64,000 bases of DNA, taken from Kribbella rubisoli (GTDB lineage Bacteria > Actinomycetota > Actinomycetes > Propionibacteriales > Kribbellaceae). Below, piece by piece: positions 41,078 to 48,518 of the stretch; positions within the stretch are counted from its first letter, which is position 1, and each line of letters opens with the position of its first letter. The notes below the pieces were generated by a model. It saw only the letters and a program-made list of their open reading frames with translations, had not been told where the DNA came from and ran no database searches. The stretch is taken from the NCBI RefSeq assembly GCF_004217145.1, contig NZ_SHKR01000014.1, forward strand, positions 186,001-250,000. The letters run 5' to 3'. The translations under genes and the position numbers were made by a program.

Positions 41078-42125
41078 CGACAAGAACCTTCCGGTGGTGA
41101 AGGACGACGGCGAGCACCACGGCGCGGTCGAGGTGGCCGAGCCGATTCCGGACCCCGGTCTGGAGCCGCACGAACCGCGGATCACCGACATCGACCCGAA
41201 GGCCGCCGACCGCGTCGAGCGGCAGGTCTCCGCGATGTTCGGCCTGGCCACGCTGCTGGTGCTCGGGGCCTGTGTCGCGTACTTCGCGATCGGGCGGGAC
41301 TCGATCCTTCAGTTCGGGCCGCTGTCCGGCAACGCGAACAACATGGTCATGGGCCTGTGCATCGGGCTCGCGCTGTTCCTGATCGGCGCCGGTGCGATCC
41401 AGTGGGCCAAGAAGCTGATGGTCGACGAGGAGATCTCCGAGGACCGGCACGCCGCGCACTCCTCGCCGGAGCAGATCGCCGAGATCACCGAGGCGTTCAA
41501 GCAGGGCACCGCCGAGTCGGGCTTCGGCCGGCGCAAGATGATCCGCAACTCGCTGATCGGCGCGCTGGGCGTGCTCGGGCTGCCGGCCATCATCTTCCTG
41601 CGCGACCTCGGACCGCTGCCGGGCCGGTCGCTCTACAACACGATCTGGGCCAAGGGCATCCGGGTCGTCAACGACGTCACCGACCGCCCGATCAAGCCGT
41701 CCGACCTGATCGTCGGCCAGCTGGTCAACGCGGCGCCGGCCAACCTGGCCCCGCTGCAGGAGGAGAACCCGACCGAGTACCAGAACGCCAAGGCCAAGGC
41801 CGCGGTGATCGTGGTCCGGATCAAGCCGAGCGAGATCCGCACCAAGCCCGGCCGGGAGAACTGGGGCATCGACGGCATCCTGTGCTACTCGAAGATCTGC
41901 ACCCACGTCGGCTGCCCGATCTCGCTGTACGAGCAGACCACCCACCACGTGCTCTGCCCCTGTCACCAGTCGACCTTCGACCTGTCCGACAGCGCCAAGG
42001 TCGTCTTCGGTCCTGCGGCCCGGCCGCTGCCTCAGCTACCGTTGGCATTGGACAGCGAGGGTTATCTGGTCGCGCAGAGCGGCTTCACCGAGCCGGTCGG
42101 CCCTAGCTTCTGGGAACGAGGGTGA
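41070..42125 (+). CDS. qcrA: Rieske iron-sulfur subunit of the bc1 complex
   Basis: A 351-residue protein with three N-terminal membrane helices (FGLATLLVLGACVAYFAIG, MVMGLCIGLALFLIGAGAIQW, NSLIGALGVLGLPAIIFL), the three-helix form of actinobacterial QcrA, and a Rieske domain with CTHVGCP and CPCHQSTFD ligating the 2Fe-2S cluster. Overlaps qcrC by 8 and qcrB by 4 bases. Confidence 0.96.
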   Translation: MSDDKNLPVVKDDGEHHGAVEVAEPIPDPGLEPHEPRITDIDPKAADRVERQVSAMFGLATLLVLGACVAYFAIGRDSILQFGPLSGNANNMVMGLCIGLALFLIGAGAIQWAKKLMVDEEISEDRHAAHSSPEQIAEITEAFKQGTAESGFGRRKMIRNSLIGALGVLGLPAIIFLRDLGPLPGRSLYNTIWAKGIRVVNDVTDRPIKPSDLIVGQLVNAAPANLAPLQEENPTEYQNAKAKAAVIVVRIKPSEIRTKPGRENWGIDGILCYSKICTHVGCPISLYEQTTHHVLCPCHQSTFDLSDSAKVVFGPAARPLPQLPLALDSEGYLVAQSGFTEPVGPSFWERG

Positions 42126-43795
42126 CACCAGTGTCGAACACACAAGAATTCCCACCGCCGGTCAAGTGGGTCGACGATCGCCTCGGCATCGCGAAGATCG
42201 GGAAGAAGAACCTGCGCAAGGTCTTCCCGGACCACTGGTCGTTCATGCTGGGCGAGATCGCGCTCTACAGCTTCATCATCCTGATCCTGACCGGCACGTT
42301 CCTGACCTTCTGGTTCAAGCCGTCGATGGCCGAGGTCCAGTACAACGGCTCGTACAGCCTGCTCAAGGGTCTGCACATGTCGGAGGCCTACGCCTCCACG
42401 CTGGACATCACCTTCGACGTCCGCGGCGGTCTGCTGGTCCGGCAGATCCACCACTGGGCGGCCGTGCTGTTCATCGCCGCGATGATGGTGCACCTGCTCC
42501 GGATGTTCTTCACCGGCGCGTTCCGCAAGCCGCGTGAGCTGAACTGGCTGATCGGCTTCGGGATGCTGTTCCTCGGCATCATCGAGGGCTTCATCGGCTA
42601 CGGCCTGCCCGACGACCTGCTGTCCGGCACCGGTCTGCGGATCACCAACGGCATGATCCAGGCGTCACCGATCGTCGGCACGTACATGAACTTCTTCATC
42701 TTCGGCGGTGAGTTCCCGGGCGACGAGTTCGTCTCGAGATTCTTCATCGTCCACGTGCTGCTGATACCGGGCATCATCCTGGGCCTCGTCACGGCCCACC
42801 TGTTCCTGGTCGTGTACCACAAGCACACGCAGTACGCCGGACCCGGCCGGACGCAGAAGAACGTGGTCGGCTACCCGCTGTTCCCGGTGTACACGGCCAA
42901 GGCCGGCGGCTTCTTCTTCGTGGTCTTCGGCATCACCGCCCTGATGGGTGCGCTGATGCAGATCAACCCGGTCTGGCTGTACGGGCCGTACAACCCGGCC
43001 GAGGTGACGGCCGGTTCACAGCCCGACTGGTACATGGGCTGGCTGGAAGGCGCGGTGCGAATATTCCCCGGCTTCGAGTCGCACTTCTGGGGCATCACGC
43101 TGGGTTGGAACCTGCTCATCCCGGCGTTGATCATCCCGCCCGCGTTCGTCACGCTGGTCGCGCTGTATCCGTTCATCGAGGGCTGGATCAGCGGTGACAA
43201 GCGCGAGCACCACCTGCTGGACCGTCCGCGGGACGTCCCGACCCGCACCGGCGTCGGCGTCGGGTTCATCACCTTCTACGCCCTGCTGTGGATCGGTGGC
43301 GGTAACGACCTGATCGCGACCCACTTCGGGGTCTCGCTCAACCACGTGACCTGGTTCCTGCGATTCGCGGTGATCCTGGGGCCGATCCTGGCCTTCTGGG
43401 TGGCGCGCCGCTGGGCGATCTCGCTGCAGCGGGCCGACTACGCCCGACTCACCCACGGCCTCGAGACCGGAGTCATCGTGCGCTCGCCCGAGGGCAAGTA
43501 CACCGAGAAGCACCAGCCGATCTCGACGTACGAGGCGTATTCGCTGACCGCACGGGACCGCGTCGTACCGCACGAGATCGGTCCGGAGACCGACGACAAC
43601 GGCGTACGGGCGCCGCGCCGGGCCCTCAACAAGGCCCGGGCCGCACTGTCCCGGTTCTACTTCGCCGACGCGGTGCAGAAGCCGACCGCACAGGAGCTCG
43701 AAGAGGCGCACGAGCACGCGCACGACGCCGACGAGATCCACGAGCTGACGGAAGACACGGAGACCTACCGCGAGGTCACCAGCGACCGCAGCTGA
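42122..43795 (+). CDS. qcrB: Cytochrome b subunit of the bc1 complex
   Basis: A 557-residue membrane subunit. Haem b ligands lie in HHWAAVLFIAAMMVHLLRMFF and HVLLIPGIILGLVTAHLFLVVYHKH (in part); the quinol-site PEW is replaced by QPDWYMGW, the actinobacterial version. The C-terminal about 120 residues are a soluble extension, as in mycobacteria. The GTG at 42122 overlaps the qcrA stop. It is the known target type of anti-tubercular QcrB inhibitors. Confidence 0.96.
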   Translation: MTPVSNTQEFPPPVKWVDDRLGIAKIGKKNLRKVFPDHWSFMLGEIALYSFIILILTGTFLTFWFKPSMAEVQYNGSYSLLKGLHMSEAYASTLDITFDVRGGLLVRQIHHWAAVLFIAAMMVHLLRMFFTGAFRKPRELNWLIGFGMLFLGIIEGFIGYGLPDDLLSGTGLRITNGMIQASPIVGTYMNFFIFGGEFPGDEFVSRFFIVHVLLIPGIILGLVTAHLFLVVYHKHTQYAGPGRTQKNVVGYPLFPVYTAKAGGFFFVVFGITALMGALMQINPVWLYGPYNPAEVTAGSQPDWYMGWLEGAVRIFPGFESHFWGITLGWNLLIPALIIPPAFVTLVALYPFIEGWISGDKREHHLLDRPRDVPTRTGVGVGFITFYALLWIGGGNDLIATHFGVSLNHVTWFLRFAVILGPILAFWVARRWAISLQRADYARLTHGLETGVIVRSPEGKYTEKHQPISTYEAYSLTARDRVVPHEIGPETDDNGVRAPRRALNKARAALSRFYFADAVQKPTAQELEEAHEHAHDADEIHELTEDTETYREVTSDRS

Positions 43796-43807
43796 CGAAG
43801 TACCGAA

Positions 43808-43843
43808 CGCACAGGGCCCTGGCACTCGCCGGGGCCCTTTGCG
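43808..43843. terminator. Bidirectional terminator after qcrB
   Basis: Long hairpin: CGCA-C-AGGGCCCTGGC, loop actc, GCCGGGGCCCT-T-TGCG, one internal mismatch and one G-T pair. It follows the qcrB stop by 12 bases and reaches to within 1 base of the convergent MarR stop. Confidence 0.85.
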
Positions 43844-43844
43844 T

Positions 43845-44309
43845 TTATCCCAGGGCGTCGGAGACTGCGGTCAGGTAGCTCTTCACGAGCTTCTGCTGGT
43901 CGGGGTCGAGGATCTGGGTGCTGGCGATCATGCGGTCGAGGAGCGGGCCGAAGAACTGCCAGCCGAGGTCGACGGCGCTGTCGGAGACCTGGAGGCGGGC
44001 GCTGCGGCCGTCTGTGCGGCTCCTGAGCCGTTCGAGGTGCCCGGCAGCCTCCAGGCGGTGGATGACGGCTGTCGTCGCCTGAGAGGTCATTCCGAGCTGC
44101 TGAGCCAGCCAACTGGGCGTGGCCTCCGCCTCGGCCCGTTCGGCGTCCAGGAGGCTCACCAGCGCGCGTACGTCGGTGGTGTGCAACCCCGTCGTCCTGG
44201 CGAACTCCCCGATCGCGAGCTCCCACCTGAGCACGATGTCCCGCAGCCGGTGCACCAACTCCAGGGCGGCCGCCCGCTCGGGGTCGGCCGGCGTCACTCC
44301 TTCACGCAT
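43845..44309 (-). CDS. MarR-family transcriptional regulator
   Basis: A 154-residue winged-helix dimer protein: LAQQLGMTSQATTAVIHRLEAAGHLERLRSRTDGRSARLQVSD in consecutive parts is the MarR HTH and wing. It is divergent from an alpha/beta hydrolase gene with a 41-base spacer containing a perfect palindrome, so it probably represses both. The ligand is unknown. Confidence 0.92.
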   Translation of the reverse strand: MREGVTPADPERAAALELVHRLRDIVLRWELAIGEFARTTGLHTTDVRALVSLLDAERAEAEATPSWLAQQLGMTSQATTAVIHRLEAAGHLERLRSRTDGRSARLQVSDSAVDLGWQFFGPLLDRMIASTQILDPDQQKLVKSYLTAVSDALG

Positions 44310-44323
44310 GCCCGCCAGGTTAC

Positions 44324-44343
44324 CTCACTCAGTGAGCTATTCT
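44324..44343 (+). promoter_or_regulatory. MarR operator and hydrolase promoter
   Basis: CTCACT-C-AGTGAG (44324-44336) is a perfect 6-bp inverted repeat about one base. It abuts TATTCT (44338-44343), a -10 lying 7 bases before the hydrolase ATG, so a bound MarR dimer would cover the promoter. Confidence 0.6.
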
Positions 44344-44350
44344 CGGCGAC

Positions 44351-45190
44351 ATGACCTTCCAGGACGCGTACGACGCTCTCCTCACCCGCTGGGACGTACC
44401 GGTCGAGCAAATCGAGCTGACCGACGAGTTCGGTACGACGCACGTCAACGCCTGCGGTCCCGCGGACGGCCCGCCCGTCGTACTGCTTCCCGGACATGGC
44501 GCGACCTCATCTGTCTGGTTCACCGTCGCGCCGCAGCTCGCCGAGCAGTACCGGGTGTATGCGATCGACCTGATCGTCGACGCCGGCCGCAGTACCAACA
44601 CCGGGCGTACACCGAAGACGCCGGACGACCTGCACATCTGGCTGTCGGGCGCCCTCGCTGGCCTCGGCATCGACCGGGCGGCCTTCTGCGGTCACTCGTA
44701 CGGCGCGTGGATCGCGCTGACCTACGCGATCGCCCACCCTGAGCGCGTGGATCGGCTCGCGCTGCTCGACCCGACGGACTGCTATCTCGGTCTGCGCCTC
44801 CCCTACATCCTCCGAGCGCTCCCGGGCCTCCTCCGGCCGTCCCAGGCCCGCAGCATCTCGTTCCTCCGCTGGGAGACCCAAGGCCTACCTGTCGACCCGC
44901 AGGTCCTGGAGCTGGCCGGCCTGGCCGCCGAGCAACCCTCAACGCCCTTCGTTCGCACCAAACGCCCCACGGACGACCGACTGCGGGCCATCGCTCCCCT
45001 GGTCTTCGTCGCCGGCCGCAGCAAGAGCCAGGACCCGGCCCGGCTGACCCGACGCGTCACCACGCTCAGCCCGGCGGCGGCCGTCGTACAACTCGAGACC
45101 GCGACTCACCACTCGCTGCCGTCCCTCCATGCGGAGGAGGTGGTTGCCGGGCTGTTGACTGCGTGGGCCCACGAATTGCCCACAGAATAA
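44351..45190 (+). CDS. Alpha/beta hydrolase
   Basis: A 279-residue cytoplasmic alpha/beta hydrolase. Oxyanion LLPGHGATSSVW, nucleophile elbow CGHSYGAW (Ser near 116), Asp region VFVAGRSKSQDPA and catalytic His in ATHHSLPSLH. It resembles carboxylesterases and haloperoxidase-like enzymes. It probably starts leaderless behind TATTCT. Likely regulated by the divergent MarR protein. Confidence 0.9.
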   Translation: MTFQDAYDALLTRWDVPVEQIELTDEFGTTHVNACGPADGPPVVLLPGHGATSSVWFTVAPQLAEQYRVYAIDLIVDAGRSTNTGRTPKTPDDLHIWLSGALAGLGIDRAAFCGHSYGAWIALTYAIAHPERVDRLALLDPTDCYLGLRLPYILRALPGLLRPSQARSISFLRWETQGLPVDPQVLELAGLAAEQPSTPFVRTKRPTDDRLRAIAPLVFVAGRSKSQDPARLTRRVTTLSPAAAVVQLETATHHSLPSLHAEEVVAGLLTAWAHELPTE

Positions 45191-45209
45191 GGGGATTCTG
45201 GTTCGTAGA

Positions 45210-45232
45210 TCGTCGGCGGAGCCGCCTAGGGT
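45210..45232 (+). promoter_or_regulatory. PafBC/RecA-NDp-type promoter of the HNH endonuclease gene
   Basis: TCGTCGGCG, eight bases (GAGCCGCC), TAGGGT. Two differences from TTGTCRGTG in the first element; TAGGGT is the consensus -10 of this promoter class. The ATG at 45239 lies 6 bases downstream, indicating a leaderless mRNA. Genes of the DUF222/13E12 family in mycobacteria have been reported with this motif. Confidence 0.6.
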
Positions 45233-45238
45233 CGAGGT

Positions 45239-46588
45239 ATGGAACTCCTGGGCGAGCGGCCGGTGTGGTCGATGGGCGGCGGCGAACTGCTGTCGACTCT
45301 CGACGCGCTGGACGCCGAGATCGCCCGCATGGAGTCCTACCGATTGAGTGTGGTCGCCGGCATCGAGAGCACCGGGTACGCGGCCGAGCTCGGCGCTCGG
45401 GACACCGCGGAGCTGCTGCGCTTCCGCTACCGCCTGGACGCGCCGACGGCCCGCCGTACGCTCCGACTCGCACAGGCGCTGTCGAAGTACCCGGCGGTTT
45501 CCGCTGCCCTCGACCGGACCGGCGCGTCACCCGCTGCCCTCGACCGGACTGACGAGGAGGCCGACGACCCGGACGATGACGGCGCGAACGCTGACGGCGC
45601 GGAGGCTGACGGCGCGGAGGCTGATGCATGGCTGCTGAGGCCCGCGCAGGCAGACGCGATCGTGACCGCGCTGGAGCGTGTTCCGGCTCACGTGCCGATC
45701 GACGAGCGCGATGCGGCCGAGCGGCAGCTGGTGAAGCTCGCCGCACACCTGTCACCGGGTGAGCTGCGTCAGGCCGGCAACCGGATGCGGGACATCCTCG
45801 ACACCGACGGTCCCGAGCCGGAGGAGCTCAAGGCGTACGACCGCGAGTCGCTCACCTTGATGCCCGCGGATCGCGGAGTGAAGTTCCGCGGCTACCTCGC
45901 CAACGAGAACGCCGAACTGCTCCGTGCCCTGATCCACGCCGGCGCCCGCCCCCACAAGACCGTCGACGGCGAGCCCGACCTGCGCTCCCGCGACAAGCGC
46001 CAGGCCGACGCCCTGACCGCCGCCCTCGGCAACGCCGCCGCAGCGGTCGAGGCCGGGCAGTCGGCGCCCAAGGCGCAGGTGACAGTCACCATCGACTTCG
46101 AAGACCTGAAAGCAGCCACTGCCGATGCGAGCGGCCAGCTCGTGTACGGCGACGGGCTGTCGTCCGCGACCGTACGCCGCCTCGCCTGCGACGCGCAGAT
46201 CATCCCGCTGGTGCTCGGCTCGAACTCGGAGCCGCTGGACGTAGGCCGCTCCGAGCGCCTCGTCACCCGCGCAATGCGCCGCGCCCTCAACGCCCGCGAC
46301 AACGGCTGCGTGATCTGCGGCGCACCGCCGATCATGTGCGACGCCCACCACATGCTCTCCTGGATCGACGGCGGCGAAACCAAGATCTCAAATCTCGCCC
46401 TCCTCTGCCGCCGCCACCACGTCGACCTACACCACGGCACCTGGACCATCTCCATCACCAACGACACCGTCCACGTAACCCGCCCCACCTGGGCCGATCC
46501 CCCACCCGCTGGAGCACACCGATCCCGGTGGAAAGCTGACGCGGCGGCCCTCCGCGACGCGTCGGCGTTCGCGTCGGCCGGTCCGTAG
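45239..46588 (+). CDS. DUF222 (13E12-type) HNH endonuclease
   Basis: A 449-residue protein. The N-terminal DUF222 helical domain (LLSTLDALDAEIARMESYRL, GARDTAELLRFRYRLDAPTA) and middle part end in an HNH nuclease: CVICGAPPIMCDAHHMLSW, GGETKISNLALLCRRHHVDLHHGTW in two parts, with Cys pair, HH and Asn all intact. These proteins are multi-copy and mobile-like in actinomycetes; their role is unsettled. Residues about 98-130 are an acidic linker with internal duplications, including two 15-bp copies at 45590-45619. Confidence 0.9.
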   Translation: MELLGERPVWSMGGGELLSTLDALDAEIARMESYRLSVVAGIESTGYAAELGARDTAELLRFRYRLDAPTARRTLRLAQALSKYPAVSAALDRTGASPAALDRTDEEADDPDDDGANADGAEADGAEADAWLLRPAQADAIVTALERVPAHVPIDERDAAERQLVKLAAHLSPGELRQAGNRMRDILDTDGPEPEELKAYDRESLTLMPADRGVKFRGYLANENAELLRALIHAGARPHKTVDGEPDLRSRDKRQADALTAALGNAAAAVEAGQSAPKAQVTVTIDFEDLKAATADASGQLVYGDGLSSATVRRLACDAQIIPLVLGSNSEPLDVGRSERLVTRAMRRALNARDNGCVICGAPPIMCDAHHMLSWIDGGETKISNLALLCRRHHVDLHHGTWTISITNDTVHVTRPTWADPPPAGAHRSRWKADAAALRDASAFASAGP

Positions 46589-46602
46589 GCACGCTGAGAA
46601 CG

Positions 46603-46642
46603 CAACAGCCTCCTCCCACAGGCATCTGGGAGGAGGCTGTTG
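46603..46642. terminator. Bidirectional terminator between HNH gene and L,D-transpeptidase gene
   Basis: A perfect 16-bp stem (CAACAGCCTCCTCCCA / TGGGAGGAGGCTGTTG) with an 8-base loop, between two convergent stop codons (14 bases from one, 19 from the other). Confidence 0.88.
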
Positions 46643-46660
46643 GTGCGCTTCTACGGAGCG

Positions 46661-47917
46661 TCAGGAGAGGGCGGAGCCCTTCTTGTAGGCGGCCCAGGTG
46701 GTGTTCCAGTCGGTCCAGCCGTTGCCGGGCTCCATGTGGCGGGAGGTGCCGGTGACGGTGACGGGGTCGCCGCGGAGGGTCTGGTTGAAGAACCACTGGG
46801 CGTCCGCGAGGCTCATGCCGACGCAGCCGTGGCTGACGTTGGCGCTGCCCTGGCTGCCGGCCGACCACGGGGCGCCGTGGATGAACTCGCCGGAGCTGGT
46901 GACGCGCTGGGCCCACTTCACGTCGCTGATGTTGTAGTAGTTCGGGTCGCCCGGCTTGATGCCGATCGTCGCCGCGTCCATCCGCTTGGTGGTGAACTTC
47001 TCCATGATCACCTTCACGCCGCTGCGGGTGGTGAACCCGTCCTTGCCGGCGGTGATCGGGATGGTGCGGGCCAGCTTGCCGTTGATCGTCACGGTCATCG
47101 AGTGCTTCTTGACGTTGACATTGCTGACGACCGACTTGCCGATGCTGAAGGCGATCTTGCGGCTGGAGGTGCCCCAGGTGTTGTTGCCGGCGTTGACGCC
47201 CTGGGTGTCGATGTTCACCGACACCTTGGTGCCGGCCGGCCAGTAGTTCATCGGCCGGTAGTTCACCTGCTTGCTGTTCACCCAGTGCCAGGTACCGGTG
47301 ACCGGGACCGAGGTGGTGACCTTGAGCCGCTTCTCGACCGCGGCGCGGTCCTTGACCGGGTTGTTCCAGTAGATCTGGATCGGCAGCGCCACGCCGACGG
47401 TCTCGCCGTTCAGCGGGACCACCGAGGCCTTCAGGCTCTTGGTCGCCTTCAGCGTCTTGAACGTCGAGCTGATCGGCACGGTGCCGCCGTCGCTGCCCTC
47501 CGCAGAGCCGCTCACGGTGTACGACGCGCCCGGCTTGAGGTGGTCCGTCGAGGTCCACTGGGTCTTGTCCGTGTTGAAGCTGCCGGCGACCTTGTCACCG
47601 TCGTCGTCCTTCAGCGTGACCTCGGCCAACTTGCCGGCCGTCGTGGTCACGGTCACCGGCTTGTCCGGCTGCACCGAGGAGGCGCCCGTGGCGGGCACGA
47701 CGGCGATGCTGGCCGCGGCCGTCTCCGACGGACTGGTCGAGGCACCCGGGCTGGTCGATGCACCGGGCGAGTTGCTCTGCGACGTGGAGGGCGTCGACTG
47801 ACCGCCGCTGCCGTTACCTCCGTCGGCCTTCGTGTCACTGCAGGCCGTGCCGGCCAGCAGCAGCACGCAGATCCCCGCCACGGCAAGCCCGTGCTTCCTC
47901 ACCGAACCGCTCACCAT
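46661..47917 (-). CDS. L,D-transpeptidase lipoprotein (LdtMt2-like)
   Basis: A 418-residue cell-wall cross-linking enzyme forming 3-3 bonds between meso-DAP residues. Signal peptide ending LLLAGTAC suggests a lipoprotein; two Ig-like domains follow (about 80-255), then a YkuD catalytic domain with HGAPWSAGSQGSANVSHGCV plus GM, which supplies the His and the nucleophilic Cys. A Ser/Thr-rich linker follows the lipid site. GGGGAGAGC precedes the ATG. In actinomycetes an ldt gene commonly lies beside ctaF. Confidence 0.93.
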   Translation of the reverse strand: MVSGSVRKHGLAVAGICVLLLAGTACSDTKADGGNGSGGQSTPSTSQSNSPGASTSPGASTSPSETAAASIAVVPATGASSVQPDKPVTVTTTAGKLAEVTLKDDDGDKVAGSFNTDKTQWTSTDHLKPGASYTVSGSAEGSDGGTVPISSTFKTLKATKSLKASVVPLNGETVGVALPIQIYWNNPVKDRAAVEKRLKVTTSVPVTGTWHWVNSKQVNYRPMNYWPAGTKVSVNIDTQGVNAGNNTWGTSSRKIAFSIGKSVVSNVNVKKHSMTVTINGKLARTIPITAGKDGFTTRSGVKVIMEKFTTKRMDAATIGIKPGDPNYYNISDVKWAQRVTSSGEFIHGAPWSAGSQGSANVSHGCVGMSLADAQWFFNQTLRGDPVTVTGTSRHMEPGNGWTDWNTTWAAYKKGSALS

Positions 47918-48002
47918 TCCCCAGCTCTCCCCTGTTTAGTCAAACCGCGGTAAGGGTAACCTGCCGCAGCGACATTTCTTCGCACCGCACCGCCACCGAA
48001 CT

Positions 48003-48082
48003 GGTACGGACCACAACGGTCCGTACCGGTGGCATTCCTAAAGACGCACGAAGACGCCGCCCGGTTCGTTCCCGGACGGCGT
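48003..48082. terminator. Two hairpins between ldt and ctaF
   Basis: 48054-48082: ACGCCGCCCGG / CCGGACGGCGT, one C-A mismatch, loop of 7, with TTTT on the plus side: the probable terminator of ctaC-ctaD-ctaF. 48003-48027: GGTACGGACC / GGTCCGTACC, a perfect 10-bp stem with loop acaac, about 90 bases before the ldt start; it could be a second terminator or an operator for ldt. Confidence 0.7.
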
Positions 48083-48122
48083 TTTTCGTACGAAGCTCAA
48101 CTAGTGAGCAGCGTCAGCACAC

Positions 48123-48518
48123 TCAGTGAGCGTGGTCGCCGCGGTAGTACTCGAAGATGAACCCGCTCAGCGTCACGATGCCGATCCCGACGCCGGCGAT
48201 GAACAGCCACCAGCCGAAGACGATGCCGAGCACAACGACCGCCAGCGTCAGCGCGCACCACAGCGGCCACCAGGAGTACGGCGGGAAGAAGCCGAGCTCA
48301 CCGGCTCCTTCCGCGATCTCCGCTTCCTTGCGGTCCTCCGGCCGGGCGTCCATCCGGCGCGCGGTGACGCTCAGGTAGAACGCCACCAGCAGCGACAGGA
48401 AGAACGTCATCACCAGCGCGGTGGTGCCGGTGGGGTCGTTGGACATCAGCCAGTAGATCGGCGTGACGACCACGACGAAAACGCTCAGGATCCCGAAGAC
48501 CCAGGCTTCGACCTTCAC
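48123..48518 (-). CDS. ctaF: Actinobacterial cytochrome c oxidase subunit IV
   Basis: A 131-residue membrane protein with four helices (EAWVFGILSVFVVVVTPIYWL, TALVMTFFLSLLVAFYLS, WPLWCALTLAVVVLGIVFGWW, IAGVGIGIVTLSGFIFEYYRG). The last two joined by PYSWWPLW are typical of CtaF, a subunit specific to actinobacterial aa3 oxidase. Overlaps ctaD by 4 bases. Confidence 0.93.
   Translation of the reverse strand: MKVEAWVFGILSVFVVVVTPIYWLMSNDPTGTTALVMTFFLSLLVAFYLSVTARRMDARPEDRKEAEIAEGAGELGFFPPYSWWPLWCALTLAVVVLGIVFGWWLFIAGVGIGIVTLSGFIFEYYRGDHAH

Noticed and set aside
47940..47975. GGTTACCCTTACC before ldt as an MtrA site
   Set aside because: Only one imperfect repeat with shorter spacing; too weak beside the clear array at 27210-27235.
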